Positions 25,512-38,056 are shown, counted from the first letter of the stretch. The stretch: 64,000 nt of DNA from Paramecium pentaurelia (GCA_905183005.1 CAJJDO010000015.1:508587-572586), one strand, 5' to 3'. Numbers and translations are program-made. The notes: a model not told the origin generated them from the sequence alone.

Positions 25512-26072
25512 ATGTCAATGAGTGATTAGAGTAAGACAGAAAATCGGATATTTGTTACAGGATATTCAACAAAAGATAAAAATGAAGATGATATTAAGAC
25601 TCTTTTTTCCAAATATGGAGAAATTAGTGAATTTTCTTGGAAGGGTCGTTTTTGTTTCATTGTATTTTTGCATATATATATTTATATTAGGCTTATTCAA
25701 AAGCTGAAGAAGCTACAGAAGCAGTGAATGAAATGAATTAAAAAGATTTAGATGGAAATACTTTTGTCGTTGAGATAGCTAGAGCCAAAAAAAAAGACGG
25801 TGAATGCTATCAATGCGGCAGAATAGGCCATTTGTAAATAATATGATGATATGAATTAGTGCTCGTAATTGTAGATAAAAAAGAAGATCTTCAAGTTCAA
25901 GTTCAAGGTAAATAATTTAATAATAAATAGACGCCACAAAAGAAAAAGTAGAAAATATAAAAAGAGAAGTCCCTCCAGTTCTTCAAGTTCATCTTCTTCT
26001 TCATCTTCAAGAGATAAAAAGAAGAAATAAAAAACTAAAAAAAGAAAATAATCCTCATCTTCAAGTGATTGA
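25512..26072 (+). CDS. SR-type splicing factor with RRM and CCHC zinc knuckle (160 aa)
   Basis: Introns at 25662-25690 (29 nt), 25834-25859 (26) and 25908-25930 (23) give 161 codons. The RRM at residues 10-85 has RIFVTGYSTKDKNEDDIKTL and KGRFCFIAYSKAEEA. A CCHC knuckle follows, CYQCGRIGHFARNC, and then a C-terminal tail of arginines, lysines and long serine runs. The order RRM, knuckle, RS tail is that of SRSF7 and plant RSZ proteins. These act in the spliceosome in exon definition, and the tail is normally phosphorylated. The RS tail here is mostly poly-Ser with Lys, less regular than in animals. Confidence 0.9.
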
Positions 26073-26141
26073 TTTTAAAAGAATTTGGATATATATCAAT
26101 GATTAAATAATTATCGTGTTTTTTGTTGTGAATAAATCTAA

Positions 26142-27246
26142 TCATTTTTTCAATGCTTATTCGTTGTCTCTCAAAATTTAAAAAGCAGTCTTTAACGAAT
26201 TCAATTATCCTTCTCTCTTACTAGCATTGGATCTAAAATTTGAATCATATAAATCTTTTTGAACTCTTGTGGTTTCTAATAATTATTAAGTATTTTCTTA
26301 ATTCAATGACAATTATTTATTTCTTCTCTATACAATTTTCTATATGTCAATAAGTCATTTATGCATACCAAATCATTTTATTTATTCTTTAAAGTACTAC
26401 TTGTCTTTTAATTATCTTATACTAATTTTTCTCTTAAAATTGACACTTCATTAATTAATGAATTAAAATTTTGTTCTGCTGCTATTTGATTTTGTTCTCT
26501 GAATTATTAACCATCTTTAATAGATGCAATTATTTATTCAATTAATTCAATAGCTTTTTTAGCTGTTATTTCATCAAATCTTAATTATCCAGATAAATAT
26601 ACTTTGCAGATAAATCTAATAATAAGACAAGAGGATGTTTATGTCCTAATTCTTATTTTACTTATTTAATTATTTCTTATTTTTCTCTTTCTTCAAGAAA
26701 TGAACCTTAATTTGAAAGAACAGTTTTGACTAATCTATCATGAATTTCTTCTAATGCTCCTAATATCTTTTAAGCAGCAGTCTATTTAGTTTCTACAGCT
26801 TATATTTCCTTAGCTCTATTATCACGAATTTATTCTTCTCTTTAATTTATTGTTTCTAATTGTTTCTTAATGGAAACATTAGTAGATGTAAGTGTTGAAA
26901 TTGATTATGTAATTTCTCCTATTTTTCTATTGTTGGTTTAAACTTCATTTTATAATGAAGCTAAATTTGTATCTAATTATTCTATGCTTTATTAAAATGC
27001 AGCCATTCTTGAAGCATGTTCTAAATTTGCAGAATTAATTTATCCAGTTAAATCATCAATCATTTTTTATAACAACTCAAAAACACGATCTAATTATCCA
27101 CCTGCAACACTTAATTCCAACATATCAACTAATTATGAATTATATTCATTAGATTATAATTAATGTCTTAATTACTAAAGAGCAGGACTCTCTGTAGCTA
27201 TTGCTATTGTTATTAATAGCAACACTAAAAGAGACTTTTATGACAT
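26142..27246 (-). CDS. Trichocyst matrix protein precursor (350 aa)
   Basis: Introns at 26580-26602 (23 nt) and 26340-26368 (29 nt) leave 351 codons. MSQKSLLVLLLITIAIATES is a clear signal peptide. The rest is continuous amphipathic helix (for example RVFELLQKMIDDLTGQI and REEQIRDNRAKEI) with no cysteine-rich domain. Length, signal peptide and coiled-coil layout match the trichocyst matrix proteins of Paramecium. These are stored as crystalline arrays in secretory granules after proteolytic processing and expand on exocytosis. The gene lies 30 bp downstream of the La-related protein gene on the same strand. It could instead be another secreted coiled-coil protein, but the N-terminal region after the signal fits the family. 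Confidence 0.8.
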
Positions 27247-27276
27247 TTAATCCGTTTTTATATTTATTATTAATAA

Positions 27277-28554
27277 TCATTATTGTGGTTTTCTTTATGG
27301 AATCTATGCAGGGGATTATTTTATATGTTATTAAGGCGAAGCATACTAAGTATTTATTAAATTTTATTACTGATTCCTTTCTAATACATGGTGTTGGATG
27401 AATAGCTTCCAATGTTAATTCACCATTTTGTCTTAATAACAATGCTCTATCTTATTCATTTAATTTTTAAAGTTTTGGATTAGCTTTCAAGGTTCCTTAA
27501 ATTGATTTAAAGATTTCAATTAAATTCTCTTTTTTATATTGAACTGTAGCCTTTCTTATTGGTGATCCTTAGATGTCTTTGCTTCCTCTAAAGATTATAT
27601 ATCATTATATATACTTATGTTTAGCTGGTTGAATTTATTCAGAAGTCTTTCTAGAAGTTGATTTTTTTTCAACATACTAAAAATAATAATAAATTATATA
27701 CTGGACTCTATTACACCTTAGGAGGTTTATCAACATTTTTTACATTTTATTCTTATTTTTCTAGTGATTATTTTTCAACATAAATTTCTTTTGGTCCTGA
27801 TGTAGGAGTTTTTGTTTTTTTTTCCTAATGCTCAACTTATTCGCTTCCCTTACGTTCTTAACCTGATTATTTTCTTGGATTTGATTATTATTATTGAACT
27901 GGAGGATAGTATGGTTTATTAATCTTTTCATGCTAATTCTATCCTGCAACATCATCAGAAGCTTTTCTTATATATAGATTTTAGAACATTTAATTATCTA
28001 CATATACTAAAATACTTTTACTGTAAGGGTATAAGTATTGTGCTTGATTATTGAATCCTAGTGTCTTTGTAAGTGATTAATAAACATTTTCTGGTTCTAC
28101 ATATGCTTTTAATGGATCTTTTGGATCATTCACTGCTTAATCTAAAAACTTCAAACCCACTTCATCATCCTTGAATGTCACTCTACAACATCCACCTTCA
28201 AATGCTATTTCACACTCAATATTCTTCAGATATTTTTCAATCAAGTAAGCTTTGAAATCTGCATTTGTTTAACTGATTTCATTGATTATAATATTCTTTG
28301 TATGTGGAGGTATCAAGAGAGTGACATATCCTTCATGCAATTTGCAATTTTTACATTGCTTTAAAGCCTATAATTTATATAATTAATATTACTCCCAATA
28401 TTTCTTCAATGGAATGCTTTGCTAGTGAATATTCTTTTTGAAGTGCCACTATTGGTAGATTCAAATTTGGGTCCAAGTTTTTTAGAAGGTATTTATTTTT
28501 CTCTAGGTGTTCTCTTGTGAACATGCCATCTAATTGTTTTATTAAATCAGTCAT
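27277..28554 (-). CDS. La-related RNA-binding protein (391 aa)
   Basis: Introns at 28368-28392 (25 nt), 27677-27701 (25), 27588-27614 (27) and 27346-27370 (25) give 392 codons. Residues 4-60 resemble a La motif (LDGMFTREHLEKNKYLLKNL then LNLPIVALQKEYSLAKHS). An RRM-like part at about 75-170 includes FEGGCCRVTFKDDEVGLKFL. The C-terminal half is Gln/Pro/Lys-rich and ends SPAQIPQRKPQQ. La and La-related proteins bind RNA 3' ends or mRNA tails and affect stability and translation. Which subfamily is uncertain; the absence of a DM15 region argues against LARP1. Confidence 0.75.
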
Positions 28555-28737
28555 TAAAAATTTAATGAATAAATAAAATATAAAAAATACTACGTAATGC
28601 CTTTCTTGAACTTTTAATTAGCATTATAATTTAAATAGAATCAATATTTATTTATCCAACTTATAATAATATATAAATCTAATGATTATTAAAATTATTT
28701 ATATATAATTTTACTACATACAAAAATATTATTTTAA

Positions 28738-30786
28738 TCATCCTAATTGAAAATGATCTTCAACAATTATACTTTTTTTCTTTTGTTTACTAAATTATTT
28801 TAATTTCTTCTTCAAATTTAAATATATTTTATGTATTTCTTCATTATGTAAATGATATTTTCCATTTTTTTAATAAACTACAATAAATTATTATAAAAAT
28901 TTTATCATATCATTTTATTTTGGTTTAAATTTAACAAGTGAATTATTGCTATATATTTTTATAGATTTAAAATAAACATAAAATTAAAGGAGCAAACACA
29001 ATATAAATAAAATATTATCTCTCATATTTTACACACTAATCATTTTATATTGAATAATCAAATTTATTTGGATTAAATTGATACCAAAGAAAAGGTATTA
29101 TTGTAATTTTTCTTATAATTTACCTACTCTAATTGGTATAGAATGTTTAATAAATAAATACTTATCTACCAAATATATTAATAACAATGATATTATTGAA
29201 GATAGAATAATAAAAGGATAGAATAATGCTGTAGCAATACATAAATTAAATATTTTGTAAATAGTATATCTTCTTTAATCAATTTAAAATTCTCTTTTTT
29301 CAAATAATTTATTTGCTTCTATTTATGTTAGATTATTAAAGTTATTTCTTTTTTCTTTTGTATATTTAATTAATCTCCATAAATATTTTATATCAAAAAT
29401 AGAAGTTAATGCAGGAATTAAAATATTTAAGTAAGATATTGTAATTTAATTATCTACTAATCCTTCTTTCTATAACATCCATCTAGAAGCTCCTGGATCT
29501 GTGTAATAATTAAATGGATCAAAGCAATTAGTCCATTGTGTAAAATGGCCAGATAATGCTATATCTACAAAAACAAATAATTGAAACTAAAAATTAAAAA
29601 ATAAGTTTTACAGATTAATGCACCATTGATGATCCATTTCTACAGACATAATCACTTAATTTTAATATTAATATTTATGAAATACCAAATAAAGCTTTTA
29701 TAATACCCTATGTTATTTTAAGATCATCTCCTTCAAAGTAAATTGTAATGAATTTTAACCTAAAAAACATTGTAAGTGTTATCAATACTCTAGGTAAATA
29801 ATAAGAAAATAATAAATTAAAAAAAATAAACCAAAAAGCTTTGGTCTCTTTCTTTTAAGTGTCTTAATATTGATATTCTTAAACTTGTTAATTATATAAA
29901 TTGCAAAGCATATATAATTCATTTTTAATATATGCTAATTTATCCATTAATACAATCTTACCTATTATACAATCATTTATTAAAGTATTATCTTATATTA
30001 ATTTCATTAAAACTTTTTTTGTCCATTTAGGACTAAAAATAAATGATTAATATTTACTCATTATCATATTTTTAAGAATATTTATACTTTAGTTCTTTTA
30101 ATAAAGAATCTTCATATTTCTTTTCATCAAATACTCTGTATACAAAAAGGTTTTGCTATTAACTTTTCATATATTTCATTATATCTTAATGGATAAATTT
30201 AGGAAAATAAAGACAAGTTTGTTTTAAATATTCAAACATTGCTGGAGTTTAAATTCTTTTTGTTGTTTTATGATTACTGAAAAATCTAAAATGTACAATT
30301 TAAAGAAGTATGAATGTAAGATGAACAAAATAACTATAATTTTGATTATCTAAAGATTTATATTTTGGAATAAGATTCCACACTGAATAAATTTTATTTG
30401 TATTTTGATCACAATCTAAAATTTTCTCACATTAATTTCCTTAGCTATGAATTATAGAACAATAAGGAACAAGAAAGATACTAATCATAATTATTTATAT
30501 TACCCAATAATCAATAGTTAATAGATGCAATATTTTATCAATTCAAAATATTCACCTAGTGAACTATGATGATGATAATATTTTCTGCCTTCAAAAAAAC
30601 TATACTTTATATTATCTTTATGGAAATTACAACAAAGACACTATTAAGAATTTTAAAAATATTCTTTATGAACTGTATATGCTTACTAATAATTATTATG
30701 AGAAATACTCTATGTAATTAAGCTTTTTCCAAATTAGGAGGGATCTTAAAATAATTGTATTCTATATCAGAATCATCAAAAGACAT
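28738..30786 (-). CDS. Polytopic membrane protein, CSC1/TMEM63-like or related (650 aa)
   Basis: Four short introns (23, 23, 25 and 25 nt) leave exactly 651 codons from MSFDDSDIEYNYFK to TGA. At least five or six hydrophobic helices are visible, for example QLLIIGIFLVPYCSII, AFWFIFFNLLFSYYL, ISYLNILIPALTSIF and YPFIILSSIISLLLIYLVD. The segment TQIEANKLFEKREFQID before the last helix pair is reminiscent of osmosensitive CSC1/OSCA/TMEM63 channels and their ciliate relatives. A CLCC..H cluster lies near residue 38. The family call is by pattern only and could be wrong; a multi-pass ion channel or scramblase is the safe statement. Confidence 0.65.
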
Positions 30787-31069
30787 TTATTTCTTGTCCT
30801 CCTACTTCTCTTAATCTATCTCTAATTCTTAAATTATATTCATAATTATTAAAACAAAATAAGTAATCTTATACCACTATTTTTTGGAATAATTTATATT
30901 AAAATTATCATTCAAATTTAATATATTCAATCTATCAAATGGTTATTTGATCTTAAAATAAAATGTAATAGAAATTTTATATGTGCTATAATATTTTTAT
31001 TGTAATTATGTACTAATTGGATTTTGAATACATTTTATAATTATATATGATTACTTCTCATATTCTAAA

Positions 31070-32444
31070 TCATCCATTAAAATTATATATTTATTGAAAT
31101 TTAAAAAATGTTTTTGATTAATATTTCTAAGCTTTCCCATTTTATAACAAGATTGTTTCATCTAAAATTTAAAATCTTGATTGTTTATTTTAATAAGGTT
31201 CTTTCAGTGCTTTTAATTAATTAGCTGATGGTATTGCTTTACAATTTGATTTTTGGAATAATTGTTTCATACTATATAAACACCTTTATTCTTTAATCTA
31301 ACTTTATTTTAACTAATTGCTTTCCTTTTCAAATAATTAACAAAATATCTAAAATTCTCTTATTAATATATATACTTCATCAATTGTAAAACAATTTAAA
31401 TATGTTATCTTGCACTCTAATAAGAATCTCATTCCATATAATAATGAGATCTCTTATAATGCATTTTTTTGTATTGGAAAATAGAATGTTCCAATAATTA
31501 TCTCATTCAAATCTTGTGTAATCATAAAATTAGCCCCTCTATTAGTATTATCATTTACTTTTCCAAAAATTAAGGCATAATCTCTATTTTAATCTAAATT
31601 GATGGGTTTGATAGATAATTTATTATATTCACTAAAAATATCTTAATATTCAAGTATAATTTAATTTAAAGGAGGTTCTTATTGTAGAATAGAAGATAAA
31701 TTATTGATATTTTATTAAGAACTAAGTATTTGAGAATAATTTTGATCATTAGGGTTTGATTAATATTTAATTTGGCTTTAATCTATTAGAACTTTTACAA
31801 AATCATTTTACTCTCTTGATAATTACTTAGCCTAATAATTTGTTTCTTTTGGAATTTATAAAAATTAATGTGTTAAAAAAATTTACTATATTAATCTATT
31901 ACATGGCTATAGATTGCTAATTCACCTTATAATTTAAATTCTCTAAATTTTGTAACTAACTAACATTTATATATGAAGAATATACTTGACTATTTCCTTT
32001 CACATTCAATATTTTAATTCCTAAATCAATACAATATCTCATTCCATGAATAGTAGCCAAAAATTCTAATTCATTAATTTTTTTATTTGAAAAGGATTAA
32101 CTAATCATCACTAAATCTTTGCTTTAATTTTTAATAATAATTCCAAATCTCCCTTAAATATAAGTACTAGAAGCATAATACAACTCATAAGATTCTTATG
32201 GATCAATATTAATTTTTCTTTATAAAGAATTAAAGTAACAAATTTTTTCTTTGTGTTAATGATCTAAATCTAATAAGTTTGGTGGATTTTGTAACATTTA
32301 TGAGATTGGGATTATTTAAGAAAATGAATGACTTTGCAAATTATTAGAAATTCTGCTTATTTCTGAATAGCTATCTTATTATTCTGTTTTGATTTAGTTG
32401 TAATTTAATGAACTACTCCAACTGTAAAACTAATTGTCACCCAT
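31070..32444 (-). CDS. Protein with two RNase H-like folds, catalytic residues lost, apparent frameshift
   Basis: From MGDNQFYSWSSSLNYNQ the first 110 residues are low complexity. An RNase H-type fold follows: YYASSTYIQGRFGIIIKNQS, ELEFLATIHGMRYCIDLGIK, LNVKGNSQLV, and the terminal pattern IPKETNYQAKQLSREQN. A second, more diverged copy starts near DYALIFGKVNDNTNRGANF with ALQEISLLYGMRFLLECK. The first DG and the GDSQ aspartate of active RNase H are replaced (YYASS and KGNSQ), so catalysis is unlikely. Introns of 26 and 27 nt leave a length one base short of a multiple of three. The frame slips near 31850-31875, by a one-base loss or an unusual 41-nt intron (31846-31886). Confidence 0.7.
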
Positions 32445-32590
32445 AGATTTTATTTTTATTTATAATTCTTTGAATTATTTGTCTCTTAAATTAAATGAAT
32501 ATATTAGATAATAATCAAAAAAAAATAAAATAATATATGAAATGAAGATGTTTCATTTTTAATTTGATATTTATAATGATTATTAATAAA

Positions 32591-34401
32591 ATGTATAACA
32601 ACACTGATTTAGAAAAATTGGTCATTAAAGGTAGTACAAGATTTCAGGAAGTTAATTTTAATCAACCCAGACTCTTCTAACCTAAGTTGAATATAATAAA
32701 ATTAAAAGGGTTTCAATAGATAGTAGATCTAATTAAGTAATAAGAATCTTTTTTGAAACAAAATTAGATTCCTTAAATTAATACTCAAAAAAATCTACCT
32801 TCAATTTTGGTTTATCCTCCTAAAGCTGAATTAATTACATCTTCAAAAAAAGAAATATCAATTAGAAAATATAGTGAAACTAGGGTTTATGGAAGAAAAA
32901 GCTTTACTGAAGCTGCTGAGCCTCAATCTCTTGAGAGAAGAAAGATTAGTACTAAAAGAAATAAGTTAGCCATTAAAAAGGCACTTCCTAATAAATAAGA
33001 AGAATAAAATATGTTTGAAAATCCTTCTGATTTTGCTACAATAGTAAGTTATTCAAATTTATTAATGATAATTCCATAAGAGAAAATAGTTTATAAGGCA
33101 TTCATCACAAAAGGAAATAATGGTTAATTAGTTAGATAATTAATAAAATCTAGATCTTGGTGGGTATTACTTGATGCTCCTTAGAATGACATGAATCTAT
33201 ATTGGACTTAATTAAGAAAATAAGGATTTTATAAGGATCTAATAACTATTACTGGGAATTAATCAACATTTACAAAAACATAGAAAAAATTAGTGTTTGA
33301 TAAATTTAAGCTTAAATTAGAAGAAGAAAAATATACAAATTTTGTTTCTAGTAATATATTAAGAGTACATAATCATTTAGAAGGGAATTTTTAAATCTCA
33401 AATAAGAAAGCTTTATATTATAATATGAAATCATATTATGAATCTATAGGGTAAGATCCATTTAAATTTATACCATTAACATTTCATATTTAAGATGGAA
33501 TCAAAGATCCTGTATATTAGTAATTTGAAGAATATGCAAGAAAGAATAATATTAATGTATGGATAGTAAAACCAGGGGAATAATCAAATAGAGGAAATGG
33601 GATAGAAGTAGCCAATTCAATTTCTTAAGTTAAACGGCTAGTTTCGTATCGTGAATTGCATTCAAATGGAGTAAAGAAAACCTTTATTGTGCAATAATAT
33701 TTAAATAGACCATTATTATACAATAAAAGGAAATTTGATATCAGATGTTTTATGTTGATAACTTGTATAAATCACTAATTTAAAGCTTATTGGTATTAAG
33801 AAGGATATATAAGAACAAGTTGTAAGGAATTCAATTTGGATGACACAGATTGTAAATATACTCATTTAACTAATGATGCTGTATAAAAATACAGTAAAAA
33901 CTATGGGAAATATGAGACAGGAAATAAAGTAAATTAATAATATAAAATAAGGTTTCATTTAATGATTTTTCAAAATATGTATAGGAGATTTATAATATGA
34001 ACTTTAATAATACAATAGAACAATTAAAGAGTTTATGTACTGACATTGTCAAAGCTTCTTATTAACATTTAGATCCAAATCGTCATTTCTATACTTTTGA
34101 ATTATTTGGATTAGACTTTATGATAGATAGTGATTTTAAACCATGGCTTATAGAAGTGAATACAAATCCATGTCTTGAAACCTGTTGTCCTTTATTATCT
34201 AGATTAATAAATCATTTAGTCGAAAATACTATTAGAATTGCTATTGATCCTATGTATCCTCCTCCTACTAAGAAGAAACCATTACCTGAATTCAAAAATA
34301 ATTTCGAATTGATTTTCAACTCTCCTCTAATAGAATAATGTGGTAAATTACCAGAAATTTAATAAGATGATGATGATCTTGATGTAGATGATGATAATTG
34401 A
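32591..34401 (+). CDS. Tubulin-tyrosine-ligase-like (TTLL) enzyme (595 aa)
   Basis: One 23-nt intron (33929-33951) leaves 596 codons. After a basic 120-residue leader, the TTL/ATP-grasp domain occupies residues about 150-560: FIPLTFHIQDGIKD, IWIVKPGE-type stretch VWIVKPGEQSNRGNGIEV, KKTFIVQQYLNRPLLYNKRK, FDIRCFMLIT, KYTHLTNDAVQKYS and the C-terminal Mg/ATP site DFKPWLIEVNTNPCLET. These residues are conserved in tubulin glutamylases, glycylases and ligase. The enzyme adds amino acids to tubulin tails on cilia or cortical microtubules; which amino acid cannot be decided by eye. The tail is acidic (DDDDLDVDDDN). It faces the MYB gene 19 bp downstream. Confidence 0.93.
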
Positions 34402-34420
34402 ATTAATATATATTTATTTG

Positions 34421-35615
34421 TCATTCTTATTCCATACTCAATTTACTAAATTAAGATTGTAATTATATATCTTAATTAATTATATCACTCTCTGTTCTTA
34501 AATATTGATTAGTTGATAATTTCTTCTATATTTATAATTATTCTCCTTGTTCTTCTAATAAATCTTGAAAAGGTAGTTAGACATCTTGGAATATATTGGA
34601 TCCAGAATGAGAATTCTCGATTCCATAAAGTTGTTTCTATTCTAAACTCATCTAATGTGCTAATTACAAAAAGTCTCCATTAGAATTTAGAGAATCTATG
34701 TAATTTATCATATTTTCATTTACCTCCTTTACCAAATCCATTATAGGAGATTTAAATGTAATGATTGAATTATTATAAATTGTTTATTGAGTTTTCTTAC
34801 TCAAACTAACTCTGTATAGTATCTAATTATTTATCTTCCTTTTATATTTATTCTCTGAGATACTCTTATCCTGTAAAATCAGATTTATTTTATTACTATT
34901 GAGGAGTCATCACCTTACTATCTGAATCAGATTCCTTTGTTTAAATATTATAGTATTTCTTTATATGAGAATAAAACCGATTCTTTACAGAATTTTCCTA
35001 TATTATTTAATTTAAATGATTACTGATCTTCCTTTTAATTTCTTAGATATTTCACTCCATTTAGGACCCAAACTTATATACAATTAATAGATATCTTCAT
35101 CTTCCTTCTTATCATACGGATCATGATTGATTGCTTTGTCTAATTTATTGATAAATCTTTCTCTTATCTGTTTCCCTGTTCTCCCATTCATTTCGTTTTC
35201 TATTCTCTTCCAATTTTTCCCAAACTTTTAAATCAAACGTAAAACTTGCCTATCCTCTTCTTCTGTCCATGGTTTTCTTATTTTAATCTTTATACAATGC
35301 TTAAGATACTCTATTCGGATTTATTCTTTTCCATCTTTATGAACACTAAGATTGATTTCTTCCAGGTATAGCTTAGGATACTTATGTCCAATTTCCATTA
35401 AATTTATCATAAAAATTCTAAAGCATTTCATCTTCCTCTGGTGTCCATATTTTTACAATTCTCTTCTTCATCATAGGTTCTGAATCAGATGCATCTGACT
35501 CATAGTAATCAGAACTATATTTTCTAATGCTTTTTTTAGAAATCTAACTCTATTGGCTATTGGCTCTATGTTTTCATTAATTGTATTAATACCTGGTTCT
35601 AGTGCTTTAACTCAT
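34421..35615 (-). CDS. Three-repeat MYB (R1R2R3) transcription factor (364 aa)
   Basis: Four introns (27, 22, 26 and 25 nt; the first at 35566-35592) leave 365 codons. Three SANT/MYB repeats lie at residues about 45-195: WTPEEDEMLQNFYDKFNGNW, WTEEEDRQVLRLIQKFGKNW and KKEDEDIYQLYISLGPKWSE. The recognition helices are QSQCSQRWKRI, GKQIRERFINKL and ENSVKNRFYSHI. The repeated tryptophans and R1R2R3 order are those of animal c-MYB and plant 3R-MYB proteins, which regulate cell-cycle genes. The C-terminal 170 residues are Gln/Ser-rich and probably regulatory. The first tryptophan of repeat 3 is missing (YDKKEDE), a common variation. A CXC/LIN54-type gene about 10 kb away belongs to a partner family. 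Confidence 0.93.
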
Positions 35616-36845
35616 TTAAATATAATAATACTAAAAATTATAAATTTGTTAATTATCACAAAATTGATACAAATAATTATTTATAGAATTTAACAAATTA
35701 TTTATATGACTAAATATTATGTCATAATTATCACATATTATAACTTTATAAATTAATACCTATTAAAATTATACTTATTTATATTCAGAAATCAAATTGT
35801 TTTTAATGTAATTATAATTTGTAAATTGAATTTATTCTGAAAAATATGTTTCCTACTTTAAATAAAAGGTTTAGAGGTGCTAAAGAATCTTTTAATAGGA
35901 TTAATCTTAATTTTAATTCTTGTAGTATACTGATTCACTGAATAATCTTTTTAAGTAAGGATATAAGATTTTAGTATAACTGTTTAATAGTTATCCTCTT
36001 CTTTAAATCTAAGTTTAGATCAAAAAGAGAGTGTTCAAACTAGTGTTTAATTATATTTAATTTGATTCTCCATTTAAGTTGACAAACTTATTAAATGAAA
36101 TTTTTTGATTTATAATTATTTTATTTTCTTGCATTTCCATATAAGTTGATTTTTTGTTAGTTTCTTATTTGAAATTTATTTGATTGTTTTTAATACTCAC
36201 TTTATTGTCTAAAAATTGAGCAAAGTAGTTATTTTTTGTGATGAATATTTTTATATAAACTTGTTTAGGGGTCTTCTATATATATAAGTTCAAGATTTAA
36301 TAAATTATTATAATATGCAGGTTATTTTTTTGGAGAATCCTTAATTCACAATTTTACTTTACTTTTTAATTTGAATCATTCTGATAATTAGTAGAATCAA
36401 ATAATTATCAATTTTACTATTTACATTTTAGTATCAATTTAATATTATTAATAGGTTTATGGATAAAATTAAACAATAACCAAGACAAAAGTTTAAATTA
36501 AATATTTCATTATAGATATATAAGGTCTAATGAGAATTCTAAATAAGCTTCAAATATTGAAGAGGAAACAGATATTAAAATCAATTAAAATTTGATAATT
36601 TGATATTTAAGAATCTTTAGTGATAGATAAAATTAAGAAATATCTAGAATGATCATTTATATAAATTTTAGGATTTTTGATATTATTATTTATTAATTTT
36701 AAATAATTATCAATAATTGAATATATGATTCTATTTTGAAATTAAGTTTTTAAGAGGATTATAGGTTTATTTAAGTATACAAATGAGTAATTAAAATTAA
36801 TGCTATAAATAATATAGATTCTATTAAATTTTGTATGGTATTATA
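35616..36845. other. Long intergenic region, no gene seen
   Basis: About 1.2 kb, one of the largest gaps of the window. Repeated TGA in all frames, long A/T runs and no protein motif. A 32-codon frame from ATG at about 35848 (MFPTLNKRFRGAKESFNR) might be a decayed or chance piece. Confidence 0.5.
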
Positions 36846-38056
36846 TCATTTATTTTGATTATCTAAATTTTTGTAGACATTATTAAATCTCCAATTATGA
36901 TAATAATGAGCAGGTGAATAGTCTGAATAAACATGATTTGGATCTTTCTTGGAATAAATGATAGATGGAACAAATTCCTTTCCTACTTCAGTTCTGTCTT
37001 TAAGTAAAAGATGAACACCATCATACATAGATAGGAATCTCAAATAAATGTAAAAATTACTTTGTGAATCTGCTTGCAAAGACAAATGATTAATCTTTGA
37101 ATTCATATATCCAATGATCTATATAATATAAATATAATTACTTAAGGTGTTATTATCTCCTTAAACAGAATGAACATCATGTCCAAAACCTCTAACTTAT
37201 GGGCAAACCTTCAACATTGGTAGAGTATTTGTTCCTAAATGTACCCATCTTGAGAATTCAGGGAATGCAAAATGAGCTCTGCCTGTATAAAGACCAGCTT
37301 TGACTGGCCAGAAGGCAAGAGAATCAGCTTTATTAAATGATATATTATCATTAAGGAATTTAAGAGCAAATTTCCAATCCCATTATCCTGAAGGTAGTTT
37401 AATAAGATTATCACTAAAAATAGATCTCCATTTAACACACTATATAAGAATATTTAAATAATTTAACCTCTATGTTTTCTTTGAGAAATGATTCAATTTA
37501 TGATTTGGTCATTTCTTTAGTATTAATTCCTGATAATTTCTTAATAAAGCCTCTGAATTCTGTAAATGCTTCATGAAATCTTTAATCCATAGGTGAATAA
37601 TCAATGCAGAATACACCTGTTGTTCTTTCAGGATGATAACATCCAGCAGCTAAAGCAACCTTTGCTCCAAATCCATGTCCAGCCAAAGTTGCCATGGTAA
37701 TTTTGTTATAATACATGTATCTAACAACATCATTGGCTAGATCTTCAACATCAAAAGAGTAATGTCTATCTGATGTACCAAAATTTCTTGGACTCAAAAT
37801 ATGCACATTTCTATAATCAAGAATCTATCAAATTTACACATTTTTCTACCTTATTAGATGGGTCACTGAAGAAAGGGATCCAATTTTCAACAGGATCACA
37901 GGCTTCAGGAAAGAAGAGCATATTTGGTAAATCATTATATCTGCCTTTGAGAGTGACTCCCCTTAAGACTACATTCTAGGAAACATTCTAATGTTCACCA
38001 ACTCCTTTATGGAATTAGAGTGTACTGAATTTCCAAAGTTATCGAAATCTGTACAT
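36846..38056 (-). CDS. ABHD11-like alpha/beta hydrolase lacking the nucleophile serine (385 aa)
   Basis: Introns at 37825-37849 (25 nt) and 37440-37467 (28 nt) leave 386 codons. MYRFRQLWKFSTLQFHKGVG is a basic, mitochondrial-type leader. The core contains MLFFPEACDPVENW, ILDYRNVHILSPRNFGTSDR, DVEDLANDVVRYM and TLAGHGFGAKVALAAGCYHP, then VFCIDYSPMD, arranged as in ABHD11 and related mitochondrial hydrolases. The nucleophile elbow normally reads G-H-S-x-G; here it is GHGFG with glycine in place of serine, so ordinary hydrolysis should be impossible. It may be a pseudo-enzyme or binding protein. Its stop to start distance from the next minus-strand gene is 24 bp. Confidence 0.85.

Noticed and set aside
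27149..27442. Minus-strand 97-codon frame crossing two genes
   Set aside because: It begins in the La-related gene and reads through a real intron and the intergenic gap into the trichocyst gene out of frame; the two-gene reading explains all motifs.
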